Shown here: one piece after another, positions 18,027 through 27,242 of the stretch | How the letters are laid out: each line of letters opens with the position of its first letter | Numbering within the stretch: the stretch's first letter is position 1 | DNA from: Marinobacter manganoxydans MnI7-9 | Lineage (GTDB): Bacteria; Pseudomonadota; Gammaproteobacteria; Pseudomonadales; Oleiphilaceae | Length of the DNA stretch: 64,000 bases | NCBI RefSeq assembly: GCF_000235625.1 | Contig: NZ_AGTR01000080.1 | Span: 124,001-188,000 of the forward strand | Direction of reading: 5' to 3' | Notes under the pieces: generated by a model | What the model saw: only the letters and a program-made list of their open reading frames with translations | Told to the model about the DNA's origin: nothing | The model's database searches: none | Position numbers and translations under genes: made by a program

Positions 18027-19184
18027 ATGACTTCGGACAACTCAGGCATGCCAAGAAAGAACATTCATGCGTTCTGGCTATTCTTCCCTGCCGCATCACT
18101 ATTCGCCGCATTAACGGTTCCCCTGTCGATATACAGCGTGCTGTCCGGGACAGGCTGGCCGCCCGGTTTGCTCGGTGCGGGACACGGCCATGAGTTGATA
18201 TTCGGCTTCGCCCTGGCCCTCATCGCCGGCTACACCCTCGGCCCCCAACCTGGCCGGGTACTCACTCTGCTCTTTGTGCTTTGGATACTCGCGAGGGTCA
18301 GCTGGGTTCTGGCGCCGGAAAGTATTGCCGCCCAACTGTTAAGCCCGGCCTTCGCCCTCATGCTGGCGCGCTACGCGGTCCCGAGATTTCAGGCGGCCAA
18401 AAAATGGCGCAACCGGATTGCCGGCCCGCTGATTCTGCTTCTTTGCCTGTTGTCGGTCGTTTTCTGGCTTGCCAGCAACACACTGGCCGCAAGCGCACCG
18501 GCAATACTGGATAGCCGCCAGGTACTGACAACCGCCATTGTCGGTTTGCTGCTTCTGATGACGTTTATCGGCGGGCGAGTCATTGCGCCGGCTGTGGCCG
18601 GCACGCTTGAGAAACGGGGCATCCCCCTTGAGGCCCGGGTTCAGCCACATGTTGAGGGAACCCTTCTGGCCATCTTGCTGCTGGCACTGCTGCTCAGCTT
18701 TCTGCCAGTCGCGGCCCCGGCCGTGGGTCTGTTATTGCTGGTTGCGGGTTTTCTGATTGTGGTTCGCGCTGCTCGCTGGAAGCTCTGGCACTGCCGAAAC
18801 CGGCCAGACCTTCTGGTACTGGCACTTGGCTACTTATGGCTGGCTGCAGGCGCTGGCGCAAGCGGGTTAAGCCTTCTGAAAGAAAACGATCCCGTCGCCT
18901 CCATGCACCTGATAACAATCGGAGCCCTCGGCACGCTTTCCACCAGTGTCATGCTGCGGCTTGCCTGGCAGCGAGCCAGACGAATGACACCACCCATCTG
19001 GCAGGTTGTTGGCATCGCCTCGGGCATGGCCATTGCGGCAGTCGCCCGACTCTACGCGGGCAACGCGCCTTTTCTTGAACCGGTTGCACTCTGGTTGGCA
19101 TCGGCGAGCTGGTCCTGCATCTACGGTTTTGTGGCGCTGCAGACGATTTTACTGTTCCGGGATAGCCAGAACCGCCGGAAATGA
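18027..19184 (+). CDS. nnrS: NnrS family protein
   Basis: A 385-aa haem/copper-type membrane protein with about eleven helices. NnrS proteins relieve nitrosative stress during denitrification. Typical features are FFPAASLFAALTVPL, GHGHELIFGFALALIAGY near residue 52 (with histidines likely to bind metal), and MHLITIGALGTLSTSVMLR near residue 292. The nearby NarK transporters, Anr/Dnr boxes and a globin fit a nitrogen-oxide regulon, though the reductases themselves are not in this window. Confidence 0.9.
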   Translation: MTSDNSGMPRKNIHAFWLFFPAASLFAALTVPLSIYSVLSGTGWPPGLLGAGHGHELIFGFALALIAGYTLGPQPGRVLTLLFVLWILARVSWVLAPESIAAQLLSPAFALMLARYAVPRFQAAKKWRNRIAGPLILLLCLLSVVFWLASNTLAASAPAILDSRQVLTTAIVGLLLLMTFIGGRVIAPAVAGTLEKRGIPLEARVQPHVEGTLLAILLLALLLSFLPVAAPAVGLLLLVAGFLIVVRAARWKLWHCRNRPDLLVLALGYLWLAAGAGASGLSLLKENDPVASMHLITIGALGTLSTSVMLRLAWQRARRMTPPIWQVVGIASGMAIAAVARLYAGNAPFLEPVALWLASASWSCIYGFVALQTILLFRDSQNRRK

Positions 19185-19332
19185 TTGGCTACCTCCACTG
19201 CGCCAGCATCCATAACGCCTACCCACTTCGGGATATCACTATCGCACCCATTTGATTTTAATAGATTTTATCGATCTGAAGCGCGCCTGGATTTTCATCA
19301 AAAAACTCACCTTCTGACACGTCATTTTGTCC

Positions 19333-19346
19333 TTGAGAAATATCAA
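19333..19346. promoter_or_regulatory. Anr/Dnr (Fnr-type) box upstream of narK
   Basis: TTGAGAAATATCAA matches TTGAT-N4-ATCAA at 9 of 10 positions. It lies about 97 bp before the narK start codon, a usual position for class II activation with a leader. It indicates low-oxygen or NO control of the first nitrate transporter. Confidence 0.78.
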
Positions 19347-19442
19347 GCATGACTCCCCGCCTCGCTTTGCACAATGGTGTCGAGAAGCCCGAGCGCCACC
19401 AGAAACGGGGCCAAGGGCACGTTAACCGAGGGAGTCAAAATC

Positions 19443-21035
19443 ATGGCCAAAACCAACGCAGACATCGAACACTGGGATGTCGAGAGCGAAGAATTCTGGG
19501 AGCGGGAGGGCAAGCGCATTGCTTCCCGCAACCTGTGGATTTCCATCCCCAGCCTGCTGATGGGCTTTGCCGTCTGGCTGATGTGGGGGATGATCACCAC
19601 CCAGATGAAGAACCTGGGTTTTCCTTTCAGCATTGAGCAACTGTTTACACTGTCTGCGATTGCAGGCCTGTCTGGCGCCACCCTGCGGATCCCCGCCTCG
19701 TTCATGATCAAGATCGCCGGCGGACGAAACACGGTGTTCCTGACCACTGCCCTCCTGATGATTCCTGCTGCCGGTACCGGCATCGCCCTGATGAACCCGG
19801 ATACACCGTTTATCGTGTTCCAGGCCCTGGCACTGCTATCCGGTATCGGCGGCGGTAACTTCGCCTGCTCCATGAGCAACATCAGTACCTTCTACCCGAA
19901 AAGCAAGCAGGGCTATGGCCTCGGCATGAACGCCGGTCTCGGTAACTTCGGCGTCACCACCATGCAGGTGGTCATCCCACTGGTCATGACCGTGGGTATC
20001 TTCGGCGCCCTGGCCGGTGACCCTATGCAGCTGCAGAGCCCCAGCGGCACGCTGATTGGCCGCATTGAGGCGGGTACCGATACCTGGATCCAGAACGCCG
20101 GGTTTATCTGGCTGGTGTTTCTGATTCCGCTGGCGTTTGCCGGCTGGTTTGGCATGAACAACCTGAAAGTGGTTACCCCGAATCCGGGCAACCCGCTTTC
20201 GGCCTTCGGCAAGATTCTGGGGCTCTATGGCGTAGGTATTCTCGCCTCCATCGCAGGCGTCTGGGCCCTCAGCGTGCTGAACATGTGGCTGGCCCTGCCC
20301 CTGACCATCGTGCTCACACTGATTCTTCTGCGGCTGATCCCCGGCGATATCAAGCCCAACATCCAGGCCCAGTTTGCAATCTTCAGCAACAAGCACACCT
20401 GGTCCATGACCGTGCTCTACATCCTTACCTTTGGATCATTCATCGGCTTCTCCGCTGCCCTGCCGCTGTCCATTACCGTTATCTTCGGCAACATGATGGA
20501 AGTGGCAGCCGATGGCACGGTAACCCGTGTGGTCAACCCTGATGCGCCGAGCGCACTGACCTGGGCCTGGATGGGGCCGTTTGTTGGCGCGCTCATTCGC
20601 CCGGTGGGCGGCTGGATTTCCGACAAGGTGGGTGGATCCATCGTTACCCAGATCATCTCGGTTGTGATGGTCGCAGCCTCCGTGGCCACCGGCTACGTGA
20701 TGATGCTGGCCTACAACTCCACTGATCCGAACGCCTACTTTGCACCGTTCCTGATCCTGTTCATCATCATGTTTGCGGCCAGTGGTATCGGTAACGGCTC
20801 CACCTTCCGCAGCATCGGTTTCATCTTCAACCAGCAGCAGAAAGGCCCGGTTCTGGGCTGGACCTCTGCGGTTGCCGCCTACGGCGCGTTTATCGCCCCC
20901 AGGGTGATGGGCCAGGAAATCCAGGCCGGCACCCCAGAGGTGGCCATGTACGGCTTTGCGGTGTTCTACGCACTCTGTCTGGTGGTTAACTGGTGGTTCT
21001 ACCTGCGCAAGGATGCGTACATCAAGAACCCCTGA
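19443..21035 (+). CDS. narK: NarK-type nitrate/nitrite MFS transporter (first of three)
   Basis: A 530-aa inner-membrane carrier with about twelve helices and an extended cytoplasmic N-terminus. The two nitrate signatures are clear: NAGLGNFGVTTMQ near residue 160 and GIGNGSTFRSIGFIFN near residue 450. GGGNFACSMSNISTFYPK resembles E. coli NarK/NarU. ATG 19443 follows GGGAG; an upstream in-frame start at 19374 overlaps the leader. An Anr/Dnr box precedes it and a strong terminator follows, so it is its own unit. Direction of transport (nitrate uptake or nitrate/nitrite exchange) is not certain. Confidence 0.92.
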   Translation: MAKTNADIEHWDVESEEFWEREGKRIASRNLWISIPSLLMGFAVWLMWGMITTQMKNLGFPFSIEQLFTLSAIAGLSGATLRIPASFMIKIAGGRNTVFLTTALLMIPAAGTGIALMNPDTPFIVFQALALLSGIGGGNFACSMSNISTFYPKSKQGYGLGMNAGLGNFGVTTMQVVIPLVMTVGIFGALAGDPMQLQSPSGTLIGRIEAGTDTWIQNAGFIWLVFLIPLAFAGWFGMNNLKVVTPNPGNPLSAFGKILGLYGVGILASIAGVWALSVLNMWLALPLTIVLTLILLRLIPGDIKPNIQAQFAIFSNKHTWSMTVLYILTFGSFIGFSAALPLSITVIFGNMMEVAADGTVTRVVNPDAPSALTWAWMGPFVGALIRPVGGWISDKVGGSIVTQIISVVMVAASVATGYVMMLAYNSTDPNAYFAPFLILFIIMFAASGIGNGSTFRSIGFIFNQQQKGPVLGWTSAVAAYGAFIAPRVMGQEIQAGTPEVAMYGFAVFYALCLVVNWWFYLRKDAYIKNP

Positions 21036-21054
21036 TACAGGGTTCAAGTAACAG

Positions 21055-21084
21055 CCGGCGTCCGTGAAGGGCGCCGGTTTTTTT
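21055..21084 (+). terminator. Rho-independent terminator after narK
   Basis: CCGGCGTCC and GGGCGCCGG form a 9-bp stem with one G-T pair and a GTGAA loop, followed by seven T residues. It ends the narK transcript. Confidence 0.88.
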
Positions 21085-21197
21085 ATGCCTGCTTTCCATC
21101 AAAGGCTACCTCCTTACCTGCACAAAATGACGCGCACGCTGGCAAATGCTAGATTCAGGATATTGGATTTAATCCCAAGAGAACCAGGGAGCCTGCC

Positions 21198-21569
21198 ATG
21201 TCCTTCGAAGAGCTATTCGACGCGAGCTACGAGCGTGTCCTACAGACCCCACCCGAGGTGCCTGACTTCTTTGAAGGCTTCTATCGCCGGTTCCTGATGT
21301 CTTCTCCCGAGGTCCGGGCACTGTTTCGCAATACCGATATGGCCGTTCAGCGGAGTATGCTGAAGAAATCCTTTTTCAGCCTCGTAGCCTTTTACGCCAG
21401 CGGCAACGTTGACGATGTCCTTCATCGAATTGCCTGCCTGCACAGCGCCCGCCATCTGAGCATCAAGCCCTACCTCTACGACCTCTGGCTCGACTGCCTG
21501 ACGGACACCGTAAGAGCCTATGACCAGGAGTGCAGCGACGATATCGAACTGGCCTGGCCCCCAAAATGA
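21198..21569 (+). CDS. Single-domain globin
   Basis: A 123-aa globin-fold protein: FFEGFYRRFLMSSPEVRALF (helix A-B region with the PEVRALF signature), SFFSLVAFYASG, and a candidate proximal haem His in CLHSARHLSIKP. It is shorter than a full myoglobin-like globin but complete from start to stop. Placement between narK genes suggests a role with oxygen, nitrate or nitric oxide; that is inference. The upstream region shows no clear Anr box. Confidence 0.8.
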   Translation: MSFEELFDASYERVLQTPPEVPDFFEGFYRRFLMSSPEVRALFRNTDMAVQRSMLKKSFFSLVAFYASGNVDDVLHRIACLHSARHLSIKPYLYDLWLDCLTDTVRAYDQECSDDIELAWPPK

Positions 21570-21590
21570 TGTCCCTTCAAACGCAAAAAA

Positions 21591-21618
21591 GCCGCCGGGC
21601 AATGCCTCGGCGGCCTTT
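21591..21618. terminator. Bidirectional terminator between globin and narK2
   Basis: GCCGCCG and CGGCGGC pair around a short inner stem (GGC-AAT-GCC). Six A residues precede it and CTTTTCTT follows it, so it can work on both convergent transcripts. Confidence 0.82.
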
Positions 21619-21635
21619 TCTTCAACCGTTCCGGG

Positions 21636-23138
21636 TTAGCTGGTAGCGGCAGCCTGCCGGCGACGCTCTTCCTCTTCGATCTGGAGATCCACAGAGGACA
21701 CCTGGTATTCGTCGGCAAAGCCTGACTCCGGCTCCTTCAGCCACATGATGCACAGCAACCAACTGACAAACGCGCCACCGGCAATGATGTAGAAGAACTG
21801 GGTCGGGGTTACGAAGGTGAAGATGGTCAGGTACACCACCGCACCCACGTTACCATAAGCGCCCGCCATGCCGGAGATCTGGCCGGTCAGGCGCCTCTTG
21901 ATAGAGGGTATGATGCCAAAGGTGGCGCCCTCGGCACCCTGCACGAAGAACGAGGTGAATACGGTAATACCCACGGCAATAATCAGCGGCCAGTTAGAGT
22001 TCATCAGGCCCATAAGCGCGAAGCCCACCGAGATGCCGAACATGTAACTGAGCATCACAAACCGGCGGTTGCCCATACGGTCTGAAACCAGGCCACCCAT
22101 TGGGCGTGCCACCAGGTTCACGAAAGCGAAGGAGGCAGCGATAAGGCCGGCTGCGGTCGCACTCAGGCTCCAGGTTTCCTCGAAGAACATCGGCAGCATG
22201 GACACCACCGCCAGCTCGGCACCAAAATTGGCGAAGTAGGTGCTGTTCAGAGCTGCAACGCTGTTGAACGGGTACTTGTCGTCCTCGGGCACACCCTGTT
22301 TCAGCAAGGGAATATTAACCCGGAGAATCTGGATAATCTGATAGCAGACAATGGCCACGATCACCGCGTAACAGATAGCGGCTCCGGTCGCACTCAGGTA
22401 CCCCATGTTCTCGATTCGCCATACCAGGATGCCCAGAACGCCCACCAGGGGAATGGTCCAGAGGATCAACTTGATCATGTCCCCCCAGCTGCTGACTTCC
22501 AGAGCCACGGCCTTGCGCGGCTTGCGATGAACGGTGCCCGCCGGGCCGTCGGTAATCGCAAACCAGTAGTACACACCATACGCCGCCATCACGATTGCGC
22601 TCTGGGCGATGGCCCAGCGCCAGCCGTCTTCACCACCGTACATGTGCAGTGCAATGGTTGGCAGAGTTATAGCCGCAGCGGCCGAGCCGAAATTGCCCCA
22701 ACCGGCATAGAAGCCTTCGGCAAAGCCGATGTCTTTCGGTTTGAACCACATGGCGGTCATGTGGATACCCACCACAAAGCTGGCACCAATGGAGCTGAGC
22801 ACCAGGCGGCTGACCAGGAGCTGGGTCATGGTGTTGCCGAACGCAAATACCAGGGCAGGGATGGCCATCAATACCATTAGTACCGAAAACACCCGGCGGG
22901 GGCCGAAGCGGTCCAGGGCCATGCCCACGATAATCCGGGCAGGTATGGTCAGCGCTACGTTGGCGATGGCAAACAGGCGAAGATCATCCGCGGTGAGCCA
23001 GTTGACGCTTTTGAGCATACTGGATGCCAGCGGCGCCATGTTGAACCACACGTAGAAAGTTATAAAGAATGCGATCCAGGTCAGGTGCAGAGCCCTGACT
23101 TCCGGATTTTTGACGTGGAAAACGTCTGCGACTTTCAT
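21636..23138 (-). CDS. NarK2-type nitrate/nitrite MFS transporter (second of three)
   Basis: A 500-aa twelve-helix carrier of the nitrate/nitrite porter family. It carries EGFYAGWGNFGSAAAA near residue 155 and MAGAYGNVGAVVYLTIF near residue 430, the two nitrate-signature positions. It is clearly different from the 19443 protein, which suggests a different transport mode (symport versus nitrite exchange). It shares the divergent regulatory region with the universal stress gene, lying 46 bp downstream of it on the minus strand, so the pair is probably one operon under the 23752 Anr/Dnr box. Confidence 0.88.
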   Translation of the reverse strand: MKVADVFHVKNPEVRALHLTWIAFFITFYVWFNMAPLASSMLKSVNWLTADDLRLFAIANVALTIPARIIVGMALDRFGPRRVFSVLMVLMAIPALVFAFGNTMTQLLVSRLVLSSIGASFVVGIHMTAMWFKPKDIGFAEGFYAGWGNFGSAAAAITLPTIALHMYGGEDGWRWAIAQSAIVMAAYGVYYWFAITDGPAGTVHRKPRKAVALEVSSWGDMIKLILWTIPLVGVLGILVWRIENMGYLSATGAAICYAVIVAIVCYQIIQILRVNIPLLKQGVPEDDKYPFNSVAALNSTYFANFGAELAVVSMLPMFFEETWSLSATAAGLIAASFAFVNLVARPMGGLVSDRMGNRRFVMLSYMFGISVGFALMGLMNSNWPLIIAVGITVFTSFFVQGAEGATFGIIPSIKRRLTGQISGMAGAYGNVGAVVYLTIFTFVTPTQFFYIIAGGAFVSWLLCIMWLKEPESGFADEYQVSSVDLQIEEEERRRQAAATS

Positions 23139-23184
23139 GTCAGCCTCCCTGGGCTTTCAGATACAGAAACGGTTATAGCCAGAC

Positions 23185-23646
23185 TCAACGGCTGGGCAGA
23201 ATAAGAAGCGGGCACTGGATGCGACGGGCAAGGAAGGAACTCACGCTGCCGAAGGTCATGTAATCCAGTTCGTCCACGAAGTAAGTCAGTGAGCGGGCAA
23301 TAAAACCGCCGTCAGGCTCATGGCTGTGGCGGGCGATAACCAGCATGTCCGGATGAACCTTTTTCTCCGCTGCGAACAGCAACATCTTTCGGGCGTCGCC
23401 CTCCAGAAGCATGTTTTCGACGGAGATCTGTTCCTGCTCACACACCTCCATGGCCTCGGCGATGTGCTTTTTCAGATCGTTCAACTCTTCCTGGAACATG
23501 TCCTCGTTTCCCGAGGTGATGTCGCGGGGGTTTTCGGCAACGGCCACGAGGGTAATGACCGGTTTGAGGTCGCGGAACATGGTGATGGTCTGGGCCAGCG
23601 CCAACCTGGCATTTCGCGAGCCGTCGTAGGCAATCATGATTTTCAT
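23185..23646 (-). CDS. Universal stress protein (UspA family)
   Basis: A 153-aa cytoplasmic Usp domain: KIMIAYDGSRNARLALAQTI at the N-terminus and the C-terminal FGSVSSFLARRIQCPLLILPS, which corresponds to the ATP-binding G-x(9)-G-S/T region in altered form. The ATG at 23646 follows GGAG; a longer frame has no ribosome site. Paired Usp and nitrate-transporter genes under Anr control are common in denitrifying gammaproteobacteria. Confidence 0.88.
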   Translation of the reverse strand: MKIMIAYDGSRNARLALAQTITMFRDLKPVITLVAVAENPRDITSGNEDMFQEELNDLKKHIAEAMEVCEQEQISVENMLLEGDARKMLLFAAEKKVHPDMLVIARHSHEPDGGFIARSLTYFVDELDYMTFGSVSSFLARRIQCPLLILPSR

Positions 23647-23751
23647 TTTTGAGTTCTCCAAAGGGCGCTTTCGGTACCCTTTCAAAGGCTATTTCAAGGG
23701 GCATCCATTGATATCTGTCAGCATTAGCCCACACTCCGGGGCCGCCCATAA

Positions 23752-23765
23752 TTGACGTAAATCAA
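23752..23765. promoter_or_regulatory. Anr/Dnr (Fnr-type) box between usp-narK2 and narK1
   Basis: TTGACGTAAATCAA matches TTGAT-N4-ATCAA at 9 of 10 positions. It lies 106 bp from the usp start and 191 bp from the narK1 start in the divergent region, so it can serve one or both units. Confidence 0.78.
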
Positions 23766-23955
23766 CGCTGAGAGCGCGTACCCCACCAGAGCAATCAGGG
23801 GTCTATCCCCCTGCCCCCAAAACCCTCTGATTGCCTACCACCACTGCACCCAGCAGGAGGTACCTCCAATGCCCCGCATGGAAAAACCCTGGTTTTGGTA
23901 AGGTTTAAGAAGTGTTTTCAGACCTCAATTGATGAGCAAGCGGAGGGAGCGGAGC

Positions 23956-25317
23956 ATGGCCAATACCCCGTCAAAGCCAGCGCAATACCGTGCGCTCGGT
24001 TTATCCACTTTCGCCTTCACCCTGTGCTTTGCGGTGTGGACCATTTTCTCCATCATCGGGATTCGCATCAGCGAGGATCTCGGGCTGTCGGATACCCAGT
24101 TGGGTCTGCTGATGGCCACCCCCATTCTTACCGGCTCAATTAGCCGACTTTTCCTGGGGATATGGACAGACAGGTACGGCGGCCGCTGGGTATTCGGCAT
24201 TCTGATGCTAACCACCGCCGCCTGCGTGTACCTGCTCACCTTCGCGACCACGTACCTCATGCTGTTGGTAGGCGCTCTGGGCGTTGGCCTGGCAGGTGGT
24301 GCGTTTATCGTGGGGGTGGCTTACACGGCGGCCTGGTTTGAACCGGAGCGGCAGGGCACAGCCCTGGGCATTTTCGGTGCGGGCAACGTGGGCGCGGCAG
24401 TAACCAATTTCGGGGCCCCGTTCCTGCTGGTGGCATTCGGCTGGGAAAGCACCGCGCAGATCTACGCCACGGTGCTGGCGATTATGGGTGTTGTTTTCAT
24501 TCTGCTGGCCAAGGAAGATCCCCTGGCGGCAGAGCGGGCTGGCAGCAAGTCCAAAACCTTCCTGGAGCAGATGGAACCCCTACGGGAGCTGAGGGTCTGG
24601 CGCTTTGCCCTGTACTACTTCTTTGTGTTCGGCGCCTTTGTGGCTTTGGCCCTCTGGCTGCCGCACTTCCTGATTGGCGTCTACGGCCTGGACATCAAAA
24701 CCGCCGGCATCATTGCCGCGCTCTACACCATCCCTGCTTCCCTGTTCCGGATTCTGGGCGGCTGGATGTCAGACCGTTTCGGCGCCCGCCGGGTGATGTA
24801 CTGGACCTTCGGAGCGTCGGTTCTGTGCACATTTCTGCTGAGCTATCCGCCCACCGATTACGTGGTTCAGGGAATTGATGGTGATATCCGCTTTACCCTG
24901 GCCATGAACCTGCCCATGTTCGTGGCGCTGATCTTTATCCTCGGATTCTTTATGTCCCTGGGCAAGGCAGCGGTGTACAAACACATTCCGGTTTACTACC
25001 CCATGCATGTCGGCGCCGTAGGCGGTGTAGTTGGCATGATCGGCGGGCTTGGAGGATTTATCCTGCCACTGACCTTCGGCGTACTGAACGACCTTACGGG
25101 CATCTGGCAGAGCTGCTTTATGCTGATGTTCGTGATCGTTGCAGCTGCCCTGGCGTGGATGCACTACGCAATCCGCTCTGCCGAGCGGGTGGAGTGGGCC
25201 GCCAACGAGGAAAGAACGGATTTGCCGGAACTGGCCTCGCCACAGCTGTTTTACCCACTGAACCGCAAAAAGCCCAAAGACCCGCTGGCGCCACCGCCAA
25301 CAGCCGGCGGATCATAA
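23956..25317 (+). CDS. NarK1-type nitrate MFS transporter (third of three)
   Basis: A 453-aa twelve-helix MFS carrier. The signature positions read GIFGAGNVGAAVTNFGAPFL near residue 140 and GVVGMIGGLGGFILPLTFG near residue 360, as in NarK1-type proton-nitrate symporters. ATG 23956 was chosen because of the GGAGCGGAGC site; an in-frame start at 23929 is weaker. The C-terminus is a basic, Pro-rich tail. Three dissimilar NarK homologues in 6 kb suggest separate uptake and exchange roles. Confidence 0.87.
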   Translation: MANTPSKPAQYRALGLSTFAFTLCFAVWTIFSIIGIRISEDLGLSDTQLGLLMATPILTGSISRLFLGIWTDRYGGRWVFGILMLTTAACVYLLTFATTYLMLLVGALGVGLAGGAFIVGVAYTAAWFEPERQGTALGIFGAGNVGAAVTNFGAPFLLVAFGWESTAQIYATVLAIMGVVFILLAKEDPLAAERAGSKSKTFLEQMEPLRELRVWRFALYYFFVFGAFVALALWLPHFLIGVYGLDIKTAGIIAALYTIPASLFRILGGWMSDRFGARRVMYWTFGASVLCTFLLSYPPTDYVVQGIDGDIRFTLAMNLPMFVALIFILGFFMSLGKAAVYKHIPVYYPMHVGAVGGVVGMIGGLGGFILPLTFGVLNDLTGIWQSCFMLMFVIVAAALAWMHYAIRSAERVEWAANEERTDLPELASPQLFYPLNRKKPKDPLAPPPTAGGS

Positions 25318-25343
25318 GGCCGCTTGATTGATTGCCTCTCGTT

Positions 25344-25364
25344 GCCCCGCACTGCGGGGCTTTT
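25344..25364 (+). terminator. Rho-independent terminator after narK1
   Basis: GCCCCGC and GCGGGGC form a perfect 7-bp stem with an ACT loop, followed by TTTT. Confidence 0.85.
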
Positions 25365-25417
25365 CCGTATAATTGCGGGACTTCAATGAGGCTGATCCGG
25401 CAAATGGGAGAAACATC

Positions 25418-25876
25418 ATGGCCAAGTGGCTGGTTAAATCAGAACCTGCGGAATGCGGCATAGAAGATTTTGCGAAAGCCCCGGACGGTGTGATCCCGTG
25501 GGACGGAGTGCGTAACTACCAGGCCCGGAATTTCCTGGCCCAAATGGCGGAGGGCGACGAGGTTTTCCTCTACCACTCCAGCTGCAAGCACATCGGGATT
25601 GCCGGCATCGTGACGGTTATTCGCAGCGCCTATCCGGACCCAACCCAGTTTGACCCGGAATCGCCCTACTACGATGGCAAGAGCACCAGGGAAAAACCTC
25701 GCTGGCAGGCTGTCGACATGAAGTATGTTCGCACCCTGCCAGGGTTGATCCCGCTCGAAGAACTGAAATCCATGGCCGGGCTCGAAGACCTGCCTCTGGT
25801 CCGGAAGGGTAACCGGCTCTCTGTGATGCCCGTGGGCGAGGAGGAATGGCAGATCATCCTGAACCAGGCTGGCTGA
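25418..25876 (+). CDS. EVE domain-containing protein
   Basis: A 152-aa single EVE (PUA-like) domain: MAKWLVKSEPAECGIEDF, WDGVRNYQARNFLAQMAEGDEVFLYHSS and GIAGIVTVIRSAYPDPTQF. EVE domains bind modified nucleobases in nucleic acids; free-standing housekeeping copies such as this one are widespread in proteobacteria. The start follows GGGAGAAAC. No restriction gene is next to it. Confidence 0.92.
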   Translation: MAKWLVKSEPAECGIEDFAKAPDGVIPWDGVRNYQARNFLAQMAEGDEVFLYHSSCKHIGIAGIVTVIRSAYPDPTQFDPESPYYDGKSTREKPRWQAVDMKYVRTLPGLIPLEELKSMAGLEDLPLVRKGNRLSVMPVGEEEWQIILNQAG

Positions 25877-25900
25877 GACCAGGGATCTGCCATCGGCGCG

Positions 25901-26374
25901 TCACTCGTCGTGAGAAATCGGATCCGGGCTACGGTCCCAGCCCACCAGTGCCAGAGTCGCAACAACGCCAATCAACAGCCCCATCCAGGGTTCAAAGAAT
26001 GCCAGCGCGGCGCCAATCAGAACCACCGTGCCCCGGGACGCGTTATCCCTCGGAATCGACATGGCGATGTAGGCGCAGGCAAGACCCGTGGCAATTGGCT
26101 GCTCAAGCAGAAAGCGTTCGGCGTCATCCACGAAGACCCGCTTGAGCGCCGCAATCGAGGCAATCAGGGAGGCGTGAATCATTGAGAGTGCAACGGCTTC
26201 TTCAAAACTGAGGCCAAAGAAGGCGGTCATTACGGGAATTAATGCCAGGCCTGTCGCAGCTGAAACAAACAGCCCCTGCAGGAACTCGGACCAGCACAGG
26301 CGCGTGTGGTAAAAGGGCACGCGGAACGTGAACGGCCCCCAGCGCCAGCCGGGTAACTCCGGTCTATCTTCCAT
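25901..26374 (-). CDS. Hypothetical membrane protein
   Basis: A 157-aa protein with four hydrophobic segments: LFVSAATGLALIPVMTAFFG, a second around residues 60-75, a third near 95-110 and a fourth near 120-140. The N-terminus is Trp/Pro-rich and the C-terminus acidic. I do not recognise a family. It stands alone between convergent EVE and divergent ion-channel genes. Confidence 0.6.
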   Translation of the reverse strand: MEDRPELPGWRWGPFTFRVPFYHTRLCWSEFLQGLFVSAATGLALIPVMTAFFGLSFEEAVALSMIHASLIASIAALKRVFVDDAERFLLEQPIATGLACAYIAMSIPRDNASRGTVVLIGAALAFFEPWMGLLIGVVATLALVGWDRSPDPISHDE

Positions 26375-26593
26375 GGATTGTCACTCGCTTTTTGGTTTTA
26401 TTGTTTGCGACTTGATTATGGGAAGGGTTTGCGGATCGCACGAATGAATATTTCTGATCAGGCTGAATAAATCCTGCTAATTACACCCAGCCAGGCACCT
26501 TGCAAAACGAACGACCCATGTTGAGGCTATCCAATTCTGTCCCGGCCCTTTAGAATTCGGCCTTCCCCGAATCTTCTGGAGCCGTCGCCTGCC

Positions 26594-27229
26594 ATGCCGT
26601 CCCAACTGAACCCCGCCTCCGGTTTCGAGAAACTCCGCCGCATTGAGTCCAGCAAGGTTTTCCAGGGCGCAGTCATCACCATCATCATCCTGTCGGCACT
26701 GACCATTGGCGCCAAAACCTATGATCTGCCGCCCCTGGTGGAGAAGTCGCTCATCGTGATGGACAACGCCATCACCCTGTTTTTCCTGCTGGAAATCCTG
26801 TTCCGATTCGGTGTGTGCGCCAACAAGAAACGTTTTCTGTTCGACGGATGGAACCTGTTCGATACCCTGGTGGTCATCGGCAGCCTGATTCCTCTGGATA
26901 ACTCCGAAGCGGTTCTGCTGGGACGTCTGTTGCGGGTTTTCCGGGTGTTGCGCCTGGTGTCGGTGGTTCCGGAGCTCCGGTTCCTGATCAACTCGCTGCT
27001 AAAAGCGATTCCGCGCATGGGCTACATCGCCCTGCTGATGTTCATCATTTTCTATATCTACGCGGCCATGGGGTCGATGTTCTTCGCCAGCGTGGATGAG
27101 GAGCTCTGGGGAGATGTGGCCATTGCCATGCTGACCCTGTTCCGGGTGGCTACCTTCGAAGACTGGACCGATGTGATGTTTTCGAGATCACAAAACAGTC
27201 TAAGAAAGTGTTGTTCTTTATCGATTTAA
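26594..27229 (+). pseudogene. Ion-transport (voltage-gated channel-like) gene, 3' end lost
   Basis: The first 195 or so residues match the ion_trans superfamily, with helices S1-S6, arginine-rich S4 (GRLLRVFRVLRLVSVVPELR) and pore region TLFRVATFEDWTDVM. The homology stops at about 27180 and the frame continues 16 residues into foreign sequence before TAA. The missing part is S6 and the coiled-coil tail, seen complete in the diverged copy at 33979-34797. The codons here are GC-rich and native; those after 27180 are AT-rich. The recombinase operon begins 14 bp after the false stop, so this is the left integration boundary. Confidence 0.85.
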
Positions 27230-27242
27230 TCTGATTATACTA

